DNA from: Larkinella punicea
GTDB taxonomy: Bacteria; Bacteroidota; Bacteroidia; Cytophagales; Spirosomataceae
Length of the DNA stretch: 64,000 nt
Direction: 5' to 3'
Assembly: GCF_003334855.1 (NCBI RefSeq)
Contig: NZ_QOWE01000003.1
Location: forward strand, 124,001-188,000
Part shown: in pieces, positions 43,813 to 52,625 of the stretch
How the letters are laid out: each line of letters opens with the position of its first letter
Position numbering within the stretch: position 1 is the first letter of the stretch
Notes under the pieces: generated by a model
What the model was told of the DNA's origin: nothing
Databases searched by the model: none
Seen by the model: only the letters and a program-made list of their open reading frames with translations
Made by a program: the position numbers and the translations under genes

Positions 43813-44108
43813 TTCAGGGAAGTATTGCCGTTCGAACGTTTCCTGCTCGATAAATCCTCGTAATTCCCCGTCAGAATCGCAGCCTGGTGCAGCAACTCGA
43901 CGGCCTGGATTTCATCGTACAGAATATCGAGTTTGCGCTCGATACGACCGATTTCGGCAACGGCATTCTGATACGCAAAGAAATCGTCCTCCTCGCTCCG
44001 GTTTTGCATGGATTCGGCCAGGAGGTATTTACCAGCCTGGAGCACGCCCCACGATGCCCGTAATTCGTGTAAAATCGGGCTATATTTGGTCACTTTCAGA
44101 ACTCGCAT
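43809..44108 (-). CDS. Conserved hypothetical helical protein
   Basis: A 99-residue protein from ATG 44108 (seven codons into the open frame), nearly all helix with heptads of hydrophobic residues (NAVAEIGRIERKLDILYDEIQAVELL). It has no membrane helix or signal peptide. Its stop codon overlaps that of the DeoR gene (TTAA shared on both strands). The function is unknown. Confidence 0.65.
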   Translation of the reverse strand: MRVLKVTKYSPILHELRASWGVLQAGKYLLAESMQNRSEEDDFFAYQNAVAEIGRIERKLDILYDEIQAVELLHQAAILTGNYEDLSSRKRSNGNTSLN

Positions 44109-44174
44109 TCTCAACGGCGGTTTTCGCACGCAAAGATATACAAATTTGGAAGCCGACCATTACGATGGTGCTTA

Positions 44175-44261
44175 GTTTACGGTTTTATGGTTTTCGGTGG
44201 CTGGTGCATTCATCCTGTGCTTGCGTCAGCCACCGAAAACCGTATACCGAAAACTGTAAAC
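44175..44261. repeat. Imperfect inverted repeat between two minus-strand genes
   Basis: The inner arms GGTTTTCGGTGGCTG and CAGCCACCGAAAACC pair perfectly over 15 bp (44189-44203 with 44227-44241). The outer GTTTACGGTTTT pairs with AAAACTGTAAAC at the ends with one wobble. The total span is 87 bases with a 23-base loop. It lies just after the stop of the lipoprotein gene (minus), so it probably acts as its terminator. Confidence 0.85.
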
Positions 44262-44266
44262 CTTTT

Positions 44267-44644
44267 TCACATCAATTCGAAATCAACACATTTTCCCGCT
44301 TCGACAGTGAAGGTTTCGGAGAAGCTCTGGCCGTTGGCGGCCCGGAATTCGAGTTCGTGCTCACCCGCTTTGACGGTGGTTACGGGCGAACCTGTCGCGT
44401 CGCAGGAAGGAGCAGACGCTGTTACTTTACTCAGCGTTCCTATTTTGATGCCGTCGACATAGCAATCTACCTTGATGGTTTCGATCGCGTTGTTGGCCGA
44501 CCAGAAAATCACCCGGCCTGAATCCGGTTCAACTTCTGTTTCTTTTTTACAGGAAATCGTGACGCTCAGCAAAAGCACGGCACACAGGGATTGCAGGCAA
44601 AACCGGGTTAAAAAATGGTTTGAGAAGGTAGGCAAGAAGTTCAT
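44267..44644 (-). CDS. Small lipoprotein, unknown function
   Basis: A 125-residue protein from ATG 44644 with a lipoprotein signal peptide (LLLSVTISC). The mature part is about 90 residues, beta-rich, with three further cysteines that could form a disulphide. KAGEHELEFRAANGQSFSETF recalls an immunoglobulin-like sandwich. I do not recognise a family. It is expected at the outer or inner membrane, facing the periplasm. Confidence 0.7.
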   Translation of the reverse strand: MNFLPTFSNHFLTRFCLQSLCAVLLLSVTISCKKETEVEPDSGRVIFWSANNAIETIKVDCYVDGIKIGTLSKVTASAPSCDATGSPVTTVKAGEHELEFRAANGQSFSETFTVEAGKCVDFELM

Positions 44645-44812
44645 AGCAGTTGTCGTTGTTGTCGTTTGTCGGGACAAAGGTGTGTACGTTGGCTGCGATC
44701 CGAAAACGAATTTTATCTGAACTGTTGAATTGAATATGTGAAACGGTAAATAACTTATGTCAACAATCCGGGGTGGATCAGGTTAAAAAATCAAACAAAA
44801 TCAAATGTGGGT

Positions 44813-45775
44813 ATGGAAAGGCAGACACTCGAAAATCTGACAACCCGTGAAGAACGGAGTCCGTATGACGTCGCCGAAGACGTGAGAGGGATAAAAAATG
44901 GCTTTGTTAACGTCTATTTTATCGGAGAATCGCAACCCGGTGGGAAGTGGGTTCTGATTGACACCGGAACACCATCCGGCGCAGACCTGATCCTGAAAAA
45001 AGCCCGGGAATGGTTTGGCGACGAAAACCCGCCCCAGGCCATTGTGCTGACGCACGGCCATTTTGACCACGCCGGATCGTTGGAAGCTTTGTTGAAAGTC
45101 TGGGGAACGGTGCCGGTTTATGCCCACCCACTGGAAATGCCGTTTTTACAAGGGAAGTCACATTATCCACCGCCTGACCCATCGGTTGGGGGCGGAGCAA
45201 TGGCTTATCTGTCGTGGATGTTTCCAACAGCCCCCTATCATTTTGGTGATCGGATTCAGCCGGTTCCGGCGGATGGTCTGATTCCGGAATTGCCCGATTG
45301 GAAAGTCATCCACACGCCCGGCCACTCACCCGGCCATATTTCGTTGTTCCGGGAAAGCGACCGGAGTTTGGTGGCAGGTGACGCCTTTACCAATACCGAT
45401 CAGAATTCGGCGTTTGCCGTGATGACCCAGAAGGAGGAGTTACACGGTCCACCGGCTTATTTCACGATTGACTGGGAAGCCGCCAAACGCTCGATTCAGG
45501 AACTGGCAGCCCTGAACCCGACGTCGGCCGGTACCGGGCACGGGAAAGCGATTCAGGGCATCCAACTCCCGCAACTCCTGGAAGATTTAATTCTTCATTT
45601 TGAAAACCGGGAAGTGCCGAAAAATGGGCGATATACGAAACAACCGGTGCATTCAAATGCAGAGGGGATTGTCGATATGCCGGCTCCCATTTCGTACCAC
45701 GTCACCCGTATCCTCAGTATCGGTGTCATCGTCGGAACGGTGATGCTGCTTTTGGGAAGCAAGCGGAAGAGATAA
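44813..45775 (+). CDS. Metallo-beta-lactamase-fold hydrolase with C-terminal helix
   Basis: A 320-residue protein. The metal site is clear: LTHGHFDHAGSLEAL (HxHxDH, about residues 79-84), then HTPGHSPGHISLF, and VAGDAFTN with the bridging Asp. There is a C-terminal membrane helix (about 296-314) in VTRILSIGVIVGTVMLLLG, which is unusual for this family and would anchor it. The start at ATG 44813 is chosen over an in-frame GTG at 44807. The substrate is unknown. Confidence 0.88.
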   Translation: MERQTLENLTTREERSPYDVAEDVRGIKNGFVNVYFIGESQPGGKWVLIDTGTPSGADLILKKAREWFGDENPPQAIVLTHGHFDHAGSLEALLKVWGTVPVYAHPLEMPFLQGKSHYPPPDPSVGGGAMAYLSWMFPTAPYHFGDRIQPVPADGLIPELPDWKVIHTPGHSPGHISLFRESDRSLVAGDAFTNTDQNSAFAVMTQKEELHGPPAYFTIDWEAAKRSIQELAALNPTSAGTGHGKAIQGIQLPQLLEDLILHFENREVPKNGRYTKQPVHSNAEGIVDMPAPISYHVTRILSIGVIVGTVMLLLGSKRKR

Positions 45776-45811
45776 GGCACTGCGCTGATCATGAACGGTT
45801 AAAAGAACCGG

Positions 45812-45855
45812 AAGCCCCGACTGTTACTGGTAAATCCGGTAAGTTGGGGCTTTTT
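45812..45855 (+). terminator. Terminator after the metallo-beta-lactamase-fold gene
   Basis: AAGCCCCGACT pairs with AGTTGGGGCTT (one G-U pair) with a 19-base loop, followed by five T. Confidence 0.8.
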
Positions 45856-45922
45856 CGTGCAAATCATTTAAACACCGCAGTATGGAATGGCGTTTTAGGA
45901 GTAAGTTAAATTGAACTCACGT

Positions 45923-47128
45923 ATGGAACGCCGAAATATCATCATTTTAGTAGTAAGTGCCGTAACTGTTGTATTAGTAGCCTGGTTTTCACTCAGACAC
46001 TTTGGTTTTTTAAATAAAAACGATGTTCCCGCCGAGGGCTGGGATCGCTCTCAGGCCGAAGTGGTTATGCGGCAGTTGTGCCGGGCTGCTGATTCGGTCG
46101 GGATCGATACCAACCGGTATTCATTCCTGGAATCCGATACCAAAAAGGAGTTTGGCGAGAAGTTCACCGGTTTGCTGCTCGAATTGCGCTATGGGTTAAA
46201 ACCGTCCCGGATAACCTATAACAAGATTCCGGAAAAAATCGACACCGTCTGGGCGATCGCCATGCTGAAAAAAGACGAAGGGAAGTCGGCGCTGGATTCA
46301 CTGAAAAAAACACCGGTTTTCGGTCATTATACGACACTGGTCAGTGCCTACACCAAACTAAGGAAAAACGCGCCGTCCGACACCGGAAAATACATTCGTC
46401 AGACGCTGAATTTTTACCGCTATCTGAATCGCTTTGATTTTGACCGGTTTCTGGTCGTTAACGTTCCGGCTGCCCAATTGAATATCTACGACCGCAGTGG
46501 CAAATGCCTGCTGCCGATGGACGTTATTGCGGGGAAGAAAGACACCAAAACGCCGTTCTTTACGACCTATCTCACCGACATCATTACCTATCCGTACTGG
46601 AATGTGCCGCGTGGCATCGGTCTGAAGGAAATTCTGCCGAAGGTGCAGCAAAGCGCAGACTATCTGGAGAACCAGAATATGGAAGTGCTGAATGAAAAAG
46701 AGCAGGTGGTCGATCCGTCGGAAATTGACTGGGAAGAAATGTCAGCCGAGAATTTTCCGTACCGGTTTCGGCAGGCTTCCGGGTGTAACAACTCCCTGGG
46801 TTTGATCAAGTTCAACCTGACCGGGCCGGGGGCTATTTACCTGCACGACACCAACGCCCGTGACCTGTTTGACCAAACCAGCGACCGCTGGCGGAGCCAC
46901 GGCTGTATGCGGGTGCAGAAACCGGTCGAACTGGCTAATTACCTGATGGGGACGCCGGTGCTGGACGAGGGATTCATGAACCGCTGCATGGTCGATCAGA
47001 AACCGCAGACGCTGACACTACCCAAACCGTTCCCGGTTTTCGTGGTCTATAACCGGGTCGATGTCGATGAAAAAGGGCAGTTGCGCTACTACAAAGACGT
47101 GTACGATCTGGACGGTCGCCCAATGTAA
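45923..47128 (+). CDS. L,D-transpeptidase (YkuD family) with N-terminal scaffold
   Basis: A 401-residue protein with an N-terminal membrane helix (about residues 5-24), a helical scaffold domain (about 35-175) and a YkuD catalytic domain (about 180-380). The active-site cysteine is in SHGCMRV, with the histidine in GPGAIYLHDT. It forms 3-3 crosslinks or attaches proteins to peptidoglycan. The arrangement recalls YcbB (LdtD). The ATG at 45923 is the only one near; the upstream TTG is unlikely. It is convergent with a second L,D-transpeptidase. Confidence 0.9.
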   Translation: MERRNIIILVVSAVTVVLVAWFSLRHFGFLNKNDVPAEGWDRSQAEVVMRQLCRAADSVGIDTNRYSFLESDTKKEFGEKFTGLLLELRYGLKPSRITYNKIPEKIDTVWAIAMLKKDEGKSALDSLKKTPVFGHYTTLVSAYTKLRKNAPSDTGKYIRQTLNFYRYLNRFDFDRFLVVNVPAAQLNIYDRSGKCLLPMDVIAGKKDTKTPFFTTYLTDIITYPYWNVPRGIGLKEILPKVQQSADYLENQNMEVLNEKEQVVDPSEIDWEEMSAENFPYRFRQASGCNNSLGLIKFNLTGPGAIYLHDTNARDLFDQTSDRWRSHGCMRVQKPVELANYLMGTPVLDEGFMNRCMVDQKPQTLTLPKPFPVFVVYNRVDVDEKGQLRYYKDVYDLDGRPM

Positions 47129-47809
47129 TTACAGCAGAAACGTTGATTTTTGCAGATAATCCGGGCTGGGCGAATAGACAAACAGGCACGAACCGCCTTT
47201 GATGGCCTGAATAATGTCTTTGCTGACGGCATTGGCAATGGCCGGGCAACCCTGGCTGCGGCCCAGCCGACCGGTTTTGCGGATAAAATCTTCGCAGACA
47301 TAATCTGCTCCGTGCATCACGATGGCACGGCTAAAAGCGTTATCATTGAAACCCTGTTCCAATCCTTTCAGTTGAAGCGACAAACCGTGTTTGCCCTGGT
47401 AGGTATTGAGGGTTTGGTAAAATCCCAGGCTGGACTGGAAAGACGAAAACGTGTTCGAAAAAGAAGCCGCCATCAGTTCGCCCGAGTTCCGGCCGTGGGC
47501 GACGTAGGTCTGAAACAATAATTTCTGTTGATCGAGATCAATGACATACAGCCGCTTCTTGTTCGACGGCTGGCTCAGGTCAACGATACTCAGAATGGAT
47601 TTTGCAAACTTGGTTTTCTGTAAACCACGCAGGGCGTAGTCGAAGACTTCTTTTTGAAGTCCCATGCGTTCCAGGTTCAACCCGTCGTAAACCCCCGCCC
47701 AGAGACTGGTTTTGTCGGCCTTAACGTGGGTATTGGCTTTCACCGTGGTGCCAACACTGGCAAGGCTGAGCGGGAGAATGGCAAGGAGAATCAGCAGCGC
47801 TTTTTTCAT
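47129..47809 (-). CDS. Murein L,D-transpeptidase catalytic domain protein (YkuD_2 type)
   Basis: A 226-residue secreted protein with a signal peptide (about residues 1-25). The rest is the YkuD_2 domain: LYVIDLDQQKLLF, VAHGRNSGE, then VMHGADYV with the histidine and GRSQGCPAI with the active-site cysteine. It probably acts on cell-wall crosslinks in the periplasm. Its stop codon abuts that of the other L,D-transpeptidase (TAA-TTA). The two are of different subfamilies. Confidence 0.88.
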   Translation of the reverse strand: MKKALLILLAILPLSLASVGTTVKANTHVKADKTSLWAGVYDGLNLERMGLQKEVFDYALRGLQKTKFAKSILSIVDLSQPSNKKRLYVIDLDQQKLLFQTYVAHGRNSGELMAASFSNTFSSFQSSLGFYQTLNTYQGKHGLSLQLKGLEQGFNDNAFSRAIVMHGADYVCEDFIRKTGRLGRSQGCPAIANAVSKDIIQAIKGGSCLFVYSPSPDYLQKSTFLL

Positions 47810-47890
47810 AAAACGTTGGTTAACTGGTTAGTATGTAAAAAGAGATGTACGTAATTAACGCCAGTACTACCATAATAATTCGATAGACCC

Positions 47891-49345
47891 ATGAATTTCT
47901 GCCTTATGTCTCGCCATTCCATTTTCATTTTAGTCCTTATGTTCTGGGGGTCAGCGACTTTGGCACTGCCGGTTGTTTCCATTGTAAAGTACAAAAAAAA
48001 CGGCGAAACTGATTATACACCGGCGGCAGTCCGGGCAATCGCCGATCTAAAAAGGCAGGGTGGCGGCACACTGACTTACCCCGCCGGGCAATTTGTGCAG
48101 GGGCCGGTCGAAATCACCGGATCGCACATCAGCATTCAGGGGGCCGGTATGGGCCGGACATTCCTCATCCGGAATTCCCAGCGCGGTTATGCGTTCTGGG
48201 CCAACCGAAAGCAGCGGGTTTTTATTCGGGATCTGTCCATCGACTGCGACAAAAGTCCGATTGAGGGCGGTATTTATTTCGGCGGCTGTACGGCCAGCGG
48301 GGCTGATCGGGTTTCCGTTCAAAATGCCGATGCCAGCACGTTTGTCGTTGAAAATCAACTGTTCAATGCCGGAAACTCAACTGCGGTTTCGGATCGTAAT
48401 GTGTTTCGAAACTGCCGGGCCAGTGGCCAGAAACGGTATCACGAGGTCGGCGGAAAATCGCCTTTTATTGCCGGTGGCTACGCCCGAAACACGCGTTTTG
48501 AATCCTGCACCGTTACCGACTGTGTGGGCGATGCCTTCGACAGTGACAATGCACCCGGCACCGTGTTTGTGCGTTGTGTGGCCCGAAACAGCAAAGGAAT
48601 CAGTCCCTATGCCGGTTTCTGGTCGGAGGGCGAGCAAACCGATTCGGACCACCGCGTGACCTGGAACGCTTGCAAGGCGGTCGGCTACCGGGTGGGTTTT
48701 GGCGTTTCGGAGCGCGTAAAAGCCACCATTCAAAACGGAGAGGCCGAAAATTGCGTGAATGCCGTAAAAGGGTTACATTACCAATACCGCATTGCGATCA
48801 CCAATTTTACGGCCCGGAATTGTGGCAAAGGGCTGGAAGCGACCGACACCGATGGCGTTTTGACGTTTAGCGGTCCGGTAACGCTAACCAAAGTCCGCAC
48901 CCTGAATACCGTCGCCCGAAATTCATTTTCCAACTACGGCGGAGGAACTTCCACCAACGAGGAAACCATCATCGGTCCCGGTTGTGATTTTGACCGGGAT
49001 GCCTACATCAGTTACGAAAATTCCGGTTCGCGCCGGATTACAGTCGACGGCGTCACTTTTCGGGGCAGCAACATCCGGTACTACAACGGGCAGTTGACCG
49101 AGTTGCTGGTGAAAAATAGCCAGTTTATCAACGGTGGCATTGTGGGCGCCCGAATCAAACAAAGCCGGATTACCGCCGGTAGTCGGTTCAGTACGACCGA
49201 CAGTACCAAAACGGCCATTCAATTGAGTCTGGATTCGTATAATACCACTGTCGATAACGCAACCTTTGAAGGGTATAACCGGGTGTCGAACAACGCAAAA
49301 ATGGGAACCGGTGTCCGGCAAACGAACCGTCGGCAACCGCGATGA
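47891..49345 (+). CDS. Secreted right-handed beta-helix protein
   Basis: A 484-residue protein with a signal peptide (about residues 1-25, ending in LALP). The mature part starts with DYTPAAVRAIADLKRQGGGTLTYPAG, the typical opening of pectate lyase-like beta-helices. Parallel repeats follow over the full length (VFRNCRASGQ, FESCTVTDC, FVRCVARNS, TWNACKAVG). Several Cys residues recur at the same position in the repeats and may stack. It could bind or cut a polysaccharide; no catalytic site is evident. EcsC-like gene follows after 21 bases. Confidence 0.82.
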   Translation: MNFCLMSRHSIFILVLMFWGSATLALPVVSIVKYKKNGETDYTPAAVRAIADLKRQGGGTLTYPAGQFVQGPVEITGSHISIQGAGMGRTFLIRNSQRGYAFWANRKQRVFIRDLSIDCDKSPIEGGIYFGGCTASGADRVSVQNADASTFVVENQLFNAGNSTAVSDRNVFRNCRASGQKRYHEVGGKSPFIAGGYARNTRFESCTVTDCVGDAFDSDNAPGTVFVRCVARNSKGISPYAGFWSEGEQTDSDHRVTWNACKAVGYRVGFGVSERVKATIQNGEAENCVNAVKGLHYQYRIAITNFTARNCGKGLEATDTDGVLTFSGPVTLTKVRTLNTVARNSFSNYGGGTSTNEETIIGPGCDFDRDAYISYENSGSRRITVDGVTFRGSNIRYYNGQLTELLVKNSQFINGGIVGARIKQSRITAGSRFSTTDSTKTAIQLSLDSYNTTVDNATFEGYNRVSNNAKMGTGVRQTNRRQPR

Positions 49346-49366
49346 GCCTGAAACCAACCAACAACT

Positions 49367-50110
49367 ATGTCCCCTTACGAAGACGCCGTGGTGCGTGAAT
49401 TGAATGTCTGGCGACAGAAAATGATGCGCAGACCGTCGGCCGTCAACCGGCTTTCGAAGAATCTGCAAACGCGGATGAATAAGTTCATTCCCGAAAAAGT
49501 GCATCAGGCCATTACGGCAATGATCAAACAAATGACGCGGGCGGTGTTGTTTGGTGCGGAGTTTCTGACCCGGCAGCCGGTGCTGGAACCGCTGTCGCTG
49601 GAAGAACGGGAGGAGCGGGTTCGGGATCGCATTGCGTTCTACAAAACCGCCGGAGCGGCAGAGGGGGGCGTCACCGGCGCGGGCGGCATTCTGCTGGGGC
49701 TGGCGGATTTTCCGTTGTTACTGGCTCTGAAAATGAAGCTGTTGTTCGAAATTGCCGCCATTTACGGCTATCCGGTCAACGAATACAAGGAACGGCTTTA
49801 CATCATGCACATCTTCCAACTGGCGTTTTCGAGCCAGGAGCGTCGGCAGTTCGTTTATCAGCAGATGCTCAACTGGCAGGCCAAAAGCCAGCAACTTCCC
49901 GACGACATCGACCAGTTCGACTGGCGCACCTTTCAGCAGGAATACCGGGACTACATCGATCTGGTCAAAATGGCCCAATTGGTTCCCGGCATCGGGGCCG
50001 CTGTCGGTTTGGTGGCCAACTATCGTCTGCTGGATTCGCTTGGCAAAACCGCCATGAACGCCTACCGGATGCGGTGGGCGGAGAGGAGGGAGTTGGGCAT
50101 GAAGAGTTAA
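49367..50110 (+). CDS. EcsC family protein
   Basis: A 247-residue protein of the EcsC family (PF12787). The segment EGGVTGAGGILLGLADFPLLLALKMKLL (about 98-127) includes the hydrophobic helix that defines it. The rest is helical. In bacilli, EcsC is encoded beside an ABC transporter, but its role is unknown; here it stands without one. The start ATG 49367 lies 21 bases after the beta-helix gene and is probably co-transcribed with it. Confidence 0.88.
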   Translation: MSPYEDAVVRELNVWRQKMMRRPSAVNRLSKNLQTRMNKFIPEKVHQAITAMIKQMTRAVLFGAEFLTRQPVLEPLSLEEREERVRDRIAFYKTAGAAEGGVTGAGGILLGLADFPLLLALKMKLLFEIAAIYGYPVNEYKERLYIMHIFQLAFSSQERRQFVYQQMLNWQAKSQQLPDDIDQFDWRTFQQEYRDYIDLVKMAQLVPGIGAAVGLVANYRLLDSLGKTAMNAYRMRWAERRELGMKS

Positions 50111-50136
50111 ATGGTTTGGGATGGTTTTGATGGTTA

Positions 50137-50214
50137 AATGGCTCTGATGGTTAAATGGTTGGCTGACGCATTATTTTTCGTGCGTCAGCCAACCATTTAA
50201 CCATCAGAGCCATT
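50137..50214. repeat. Perfect inverted repeat, 34-bp arms
   Basis: Bases 50137-50170 are perfectly complementary to 50181-50214, with a 10-base loop. The arms contain GATGGTTAAATGGTTGGCTG. The 5' flank (50110-50136) repeats the words TTAAATGG and GATGG. It lies between the convergent ecsC and secreted-protein genes and could end both transcripts. Confidence 0.94.
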
Positions 50215-50238
50215 CTGAACCATTTAACAATAATGAAC

Positions 50239-50829
50239 TTACTTCCTTGCCGGATTGATCATGATATGCGCCCGGTGGGTGCCGGGGTCCATGATCCAGG
50301 GCATGCCGGGTGCTTCGGCTTTCAGGGGTAGACCGGTGCTCTCGGAGGTGGCATACGGAATGTAGACGACCGACCGGAGGTAGCCATTTTTTACTTCGCC
50401 CGTTGCCGCATTGTAGCTGGAGTCGGGGGCCGAATAAACGAAGAGGGAAGATGGCTGTTTGGGCATTTTCCACTTGCCGGCTTTTTCTTCTTCTTCCCGG
50501 ATTTTCATGATTTCAGCCGGAGATTTTCCTTCTTTTTTCAATTCCCGACCACGGGCCATGAACGGTTCCAGACCCTGGTGGTAGCAGGAAACGTTGAGTC
50601 CTTTTTGCGTCGGGTCATCCGCCAGACAGACGTAATCGTTCGTTCCTTTACGAAGCACAATCATTTCATTTTTACCCGAATAACCCAAAACCGTTGCACC
50701 GTCGCGTTTGTCGGAGGGAGCGGCCAGTACGGCGGTTTTGATTTGCAGATCGGGCGTCGGAGCGGTCGTCTGGGCCAGGGCATTGAAAGCGCAAAAGCCC
50801 GAAAGTAGAAAGAAGGTAAATTTTTTCAT
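50239..50829 (-). CDS. Conserved secreted protein, unknown function
   Basis: A 196-residue protein from ATG 50829 with a cleavable signal peptide (about residues 1-19, ending NALAQ). The mature protein has KTAVLAAPSDKRDGATVLGY, a pair of cysteines (CLADDP and SCYHQG), an acidic-basic helix (ELKKEGKSPAEIMKIREEEE) and the ending PGTHRAHIMINP. I recall similar proteins in Bacteroidota and other phyla but no function. Periplasmic. Confidence 0.72.
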   Translation of the reverse strand: MKKFTFFLLSGFCAFNALAQTTAPTPDLQIKTAVLAAPSDKRDGATVLGYSGKNEMIVLRKGTNDYVCLADDPTQKGLNVSCYHQGLEPFMARGRELKKEGKSPAEIMKIREEEEKAGKWKMPKQPSSLFVYSAPDSSYNAATGEVKNGYLRSVVYIPYATSESTGLPLKAEAPGMPWIMDPGTHRAHIMINPARK

Positions 50830-50937
50830 GGGATTAAAAAGAGAGGGTTTGTCAGCCATAAATCGATCGATCACCGGCAGTAATTCAAATTTATGAAAAA
50901 ATACCGGTGATCGACAGACTATTTACGCGGGATAGGA

Positions 50938-51408
50938 TCAGTGATGATGTCCACCCGGTCCGTGTACGTGTTTGTGCGTCACCTCTTCTGCCGTGGCGTC
51001 CCGAACGTCGATGATTTCGACATCGAAGTTCAGCTCCTGACCGGCAAGCGGGTGGTTGGCATCGATCATCACCTGATCGTCGTTCACTTCCGTAACCGTT
51101 ACCACCTGCCCCTGATTGGTCTGAAACTGCATTCCGATCTGCACCGGCTGACCGCCAAAGGCGCTGATGGGAACCGCCTGAATCATTTGCGGATCCGGAA
51201 CACCGTAGCCATCTTCGGCAGGCACCTTGATCTGAAATTTGTCGCCGACGGATTTTCCGGCCAGTCCGTTTTCCATACCCGGGATGAGGTTCCCCTCGCC
51301 GTGGAGATAATATAATGGATCCCGTCCTTCGCTGGAGTCGAGAATATTGCCGTCGTTGTCGCGCAACGTGTAGTGTATGCCGGCAACTTTGTGTTTGGAA
51401 ATTTGCAT
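50938..51408 (-). CDS. slyD: SlyD-like FKBP-type peptidyl-prolyl isomerase
   Basis: A 156-residue FKBP with the insert-in-flap domain typical of SlyD (GVPDPQMIQAVPISAFGGQPVQIGMQF). The FKBP part begins HYTLRDNDGNILDSS and has the LIPGMENGLAG stretch. The C-terminus is His-rich (HKHVHGPGGHHH), which in SlyD binds nickel and other metals. It catalyses prolyl isomerisation and acts as a chaperone in the cytoplasm. The frame is open further up; ATG 51408 matches the family. Confidence 0.92.
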   Translation of the reverse strand: MQISKHKVAGIHYTLRDNDGNILDSSEGRDPLYYLHGEGNLIPGMENGLAGKSVGDKFQIKVPAEDGYGVPDPQMIQAVPISAFGGQPVQIGMQFQTNQGQVVTVTEVNDDQVMIDANHPLAGQELNFDVEIIDVRDATAEEVTHKHVHGPGGHHH

Positions 51409-51632
51409 GTTTAAAATATTGAATAGAAAAACAAAGGTGATATAGTTTGAGAAAGGATGCAACTAATTGCCCGATTCTACGCTAAGATTACGGTTGTAAG
51501 ATGACCCAAAATGAAATATTCACTGGTCATGCCCCGTTAACCCAACTACATTTAGACAACAAAAGGAAGGCTGAATGTGTTAAAAAGGGATAGTAAATTC
51601 TCGACGTTTTGTTTAACAAACTAATTTTCATC

Positions 51633-52298
51633 ATGCAGAAAAAAGCAGTTTTCGCAGTGGCAGTGGCACTAGGCCTGCTGGTTGGTGCCCACAAAACCGT
51701 GGTTGCTCAAACGGTTCAGGACACTACTTCGCGCCCCGCATCGCAATCGAATCCGCTGGGAAGCAGCACGTCGGTTTCGACCCAAAGCAGCGCCAACGCC
51801 TACGGGCCGATGGGCGCAGGCCGGGAATCGCGGGGTGGCATGGCTCCCGGTGGCTCAACGGGCCGCGATCTGGCCATCAGCGCGGCCAAATCCGCCGATC
51901 ATACGGTTTTATTCCGGGCGATGCGGGTTTCCGGATTGTCGGAACAGGCAGCGGGAAAAGGCCCTTACACGGTTTTTGCGCCCACCAACGAAGCGTTTGA
52001 TAAGCTCCCGGCCGGAACGCTCGACGGGTTATTGCAGCCCGCTTCCAAATCAAAACTGGTGAAGCTGTTGTCGTATCACGTTGTCAAAGGCAACTACACC
52101 TCCGATCAGTTGCAGGACGGACAGAAACTGAAAACCGTTACGGGTGGAACACTGACCGTCGGCAAGCAGGGTGACGCCATCACCATTACGGATGGACAAG
52201 GCAATGCCGCTACCATCAACCGCGCCGATCTGGAAGCGACGAACGGGGTTATTCACTCGGTGGATGCGGTGCTGATGCCCGCTGAAAAAGGGAAATAG
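51633..52298 (+). CDS. Secreted fasciclin-domain protein
   Basis: A 221-residue protein with a signal peptide (about residues 1-25, VVAQ). It then has a Ser/Gln/Gly-rich low-complexity linker (about 30-75) and a fasciclin (FAS1) domain (about 80-221). The H1 and H2 boxes are visible: GPYTVFAPTNEAFDKLP and NGVIHSVDAVLMP. FAS1 domains mediate adhesion at the cell surface. ATG 51633 is the natural start; the open frame extends eight codons further up. Confidence 0.9.
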   Translation: MQKKAVFAVAVALGLLVGAHKTVVAQTVQDTTSRPASQSNPLGSSTSVSTQSSANAYGPMGAGRESRGGMAPGGSTGRDLAISAAKSADHTVLFRAMRVSGLSEQAAGKGPYTVFAPTNEAFDKLPAGTLDGLLQPASKSKLVKLLSYHVVKGNYTSDQLQDGQKLKTVTGGTLTVGKQGDAITITDGQGNAATINRADLEATNGVIHSVDAVLMPAEKGK

Positions 52299-52625
52299 AG
52301 GAAGTTTAGCATTTTTTAGTGAGGACTTTCGCTTTCTGCCCCTGAATCCCGGAGTGTAGGCCCGGCCTAAAGGGGACCTGGACACGAATCCTACGGATGC
52401 TAAAAATCCGGCACCGGCCTTTAGGGGCAGAAAGCGAAAGTTCGAATGCGTTGTTGATCCTCATAAAGGCTCTGTCCATAGGGCCGACAAAGACAGTGTT
52501 CCGAAGGCAGCTAGCGCCATCGCAAGCACAAAACGGTGATCAGCACGCCAATGACACCGGCCACCACCCACCAGCCGTGGGCGGTTTTCCAGACGCCCGG
52601 CACCGTTGGTGTGCTAAAAAAAGCT
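52299..52625. other. Convergent intergenic region with foldable sequence
   Basis: The region lies between the fasciclin gene and the Rrf2 gene. It holds an inverted repeat with 19-bp arms (52325-52343 with 52423-52441) and inner self-complementary parts (CCTAAAGG and CCTTTAGG). A minus-strand frame of 50 codons without a good start ends at 52511 and has a hydrophobic tail; it may be a gene remnant or chance. No recognisable gene. Confidence 0.6.
52325..52441. repeat. Inverted repeat, 19-bp arms, long structured loop
   Basis: ACTTTCGCTTTCTGCCCCT (52325-52343) is perfectly complementary to 52423-52441. The 79-base loop contains CCTAAAGG and CCTTTAGG and could form a second stem. It lies 26 bases after the fasciclin gene stop. 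The length of the loop distinguishes it from the other inverted repeats and would suit a structured RNA as well as a terminator. Confidence 0.85.
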
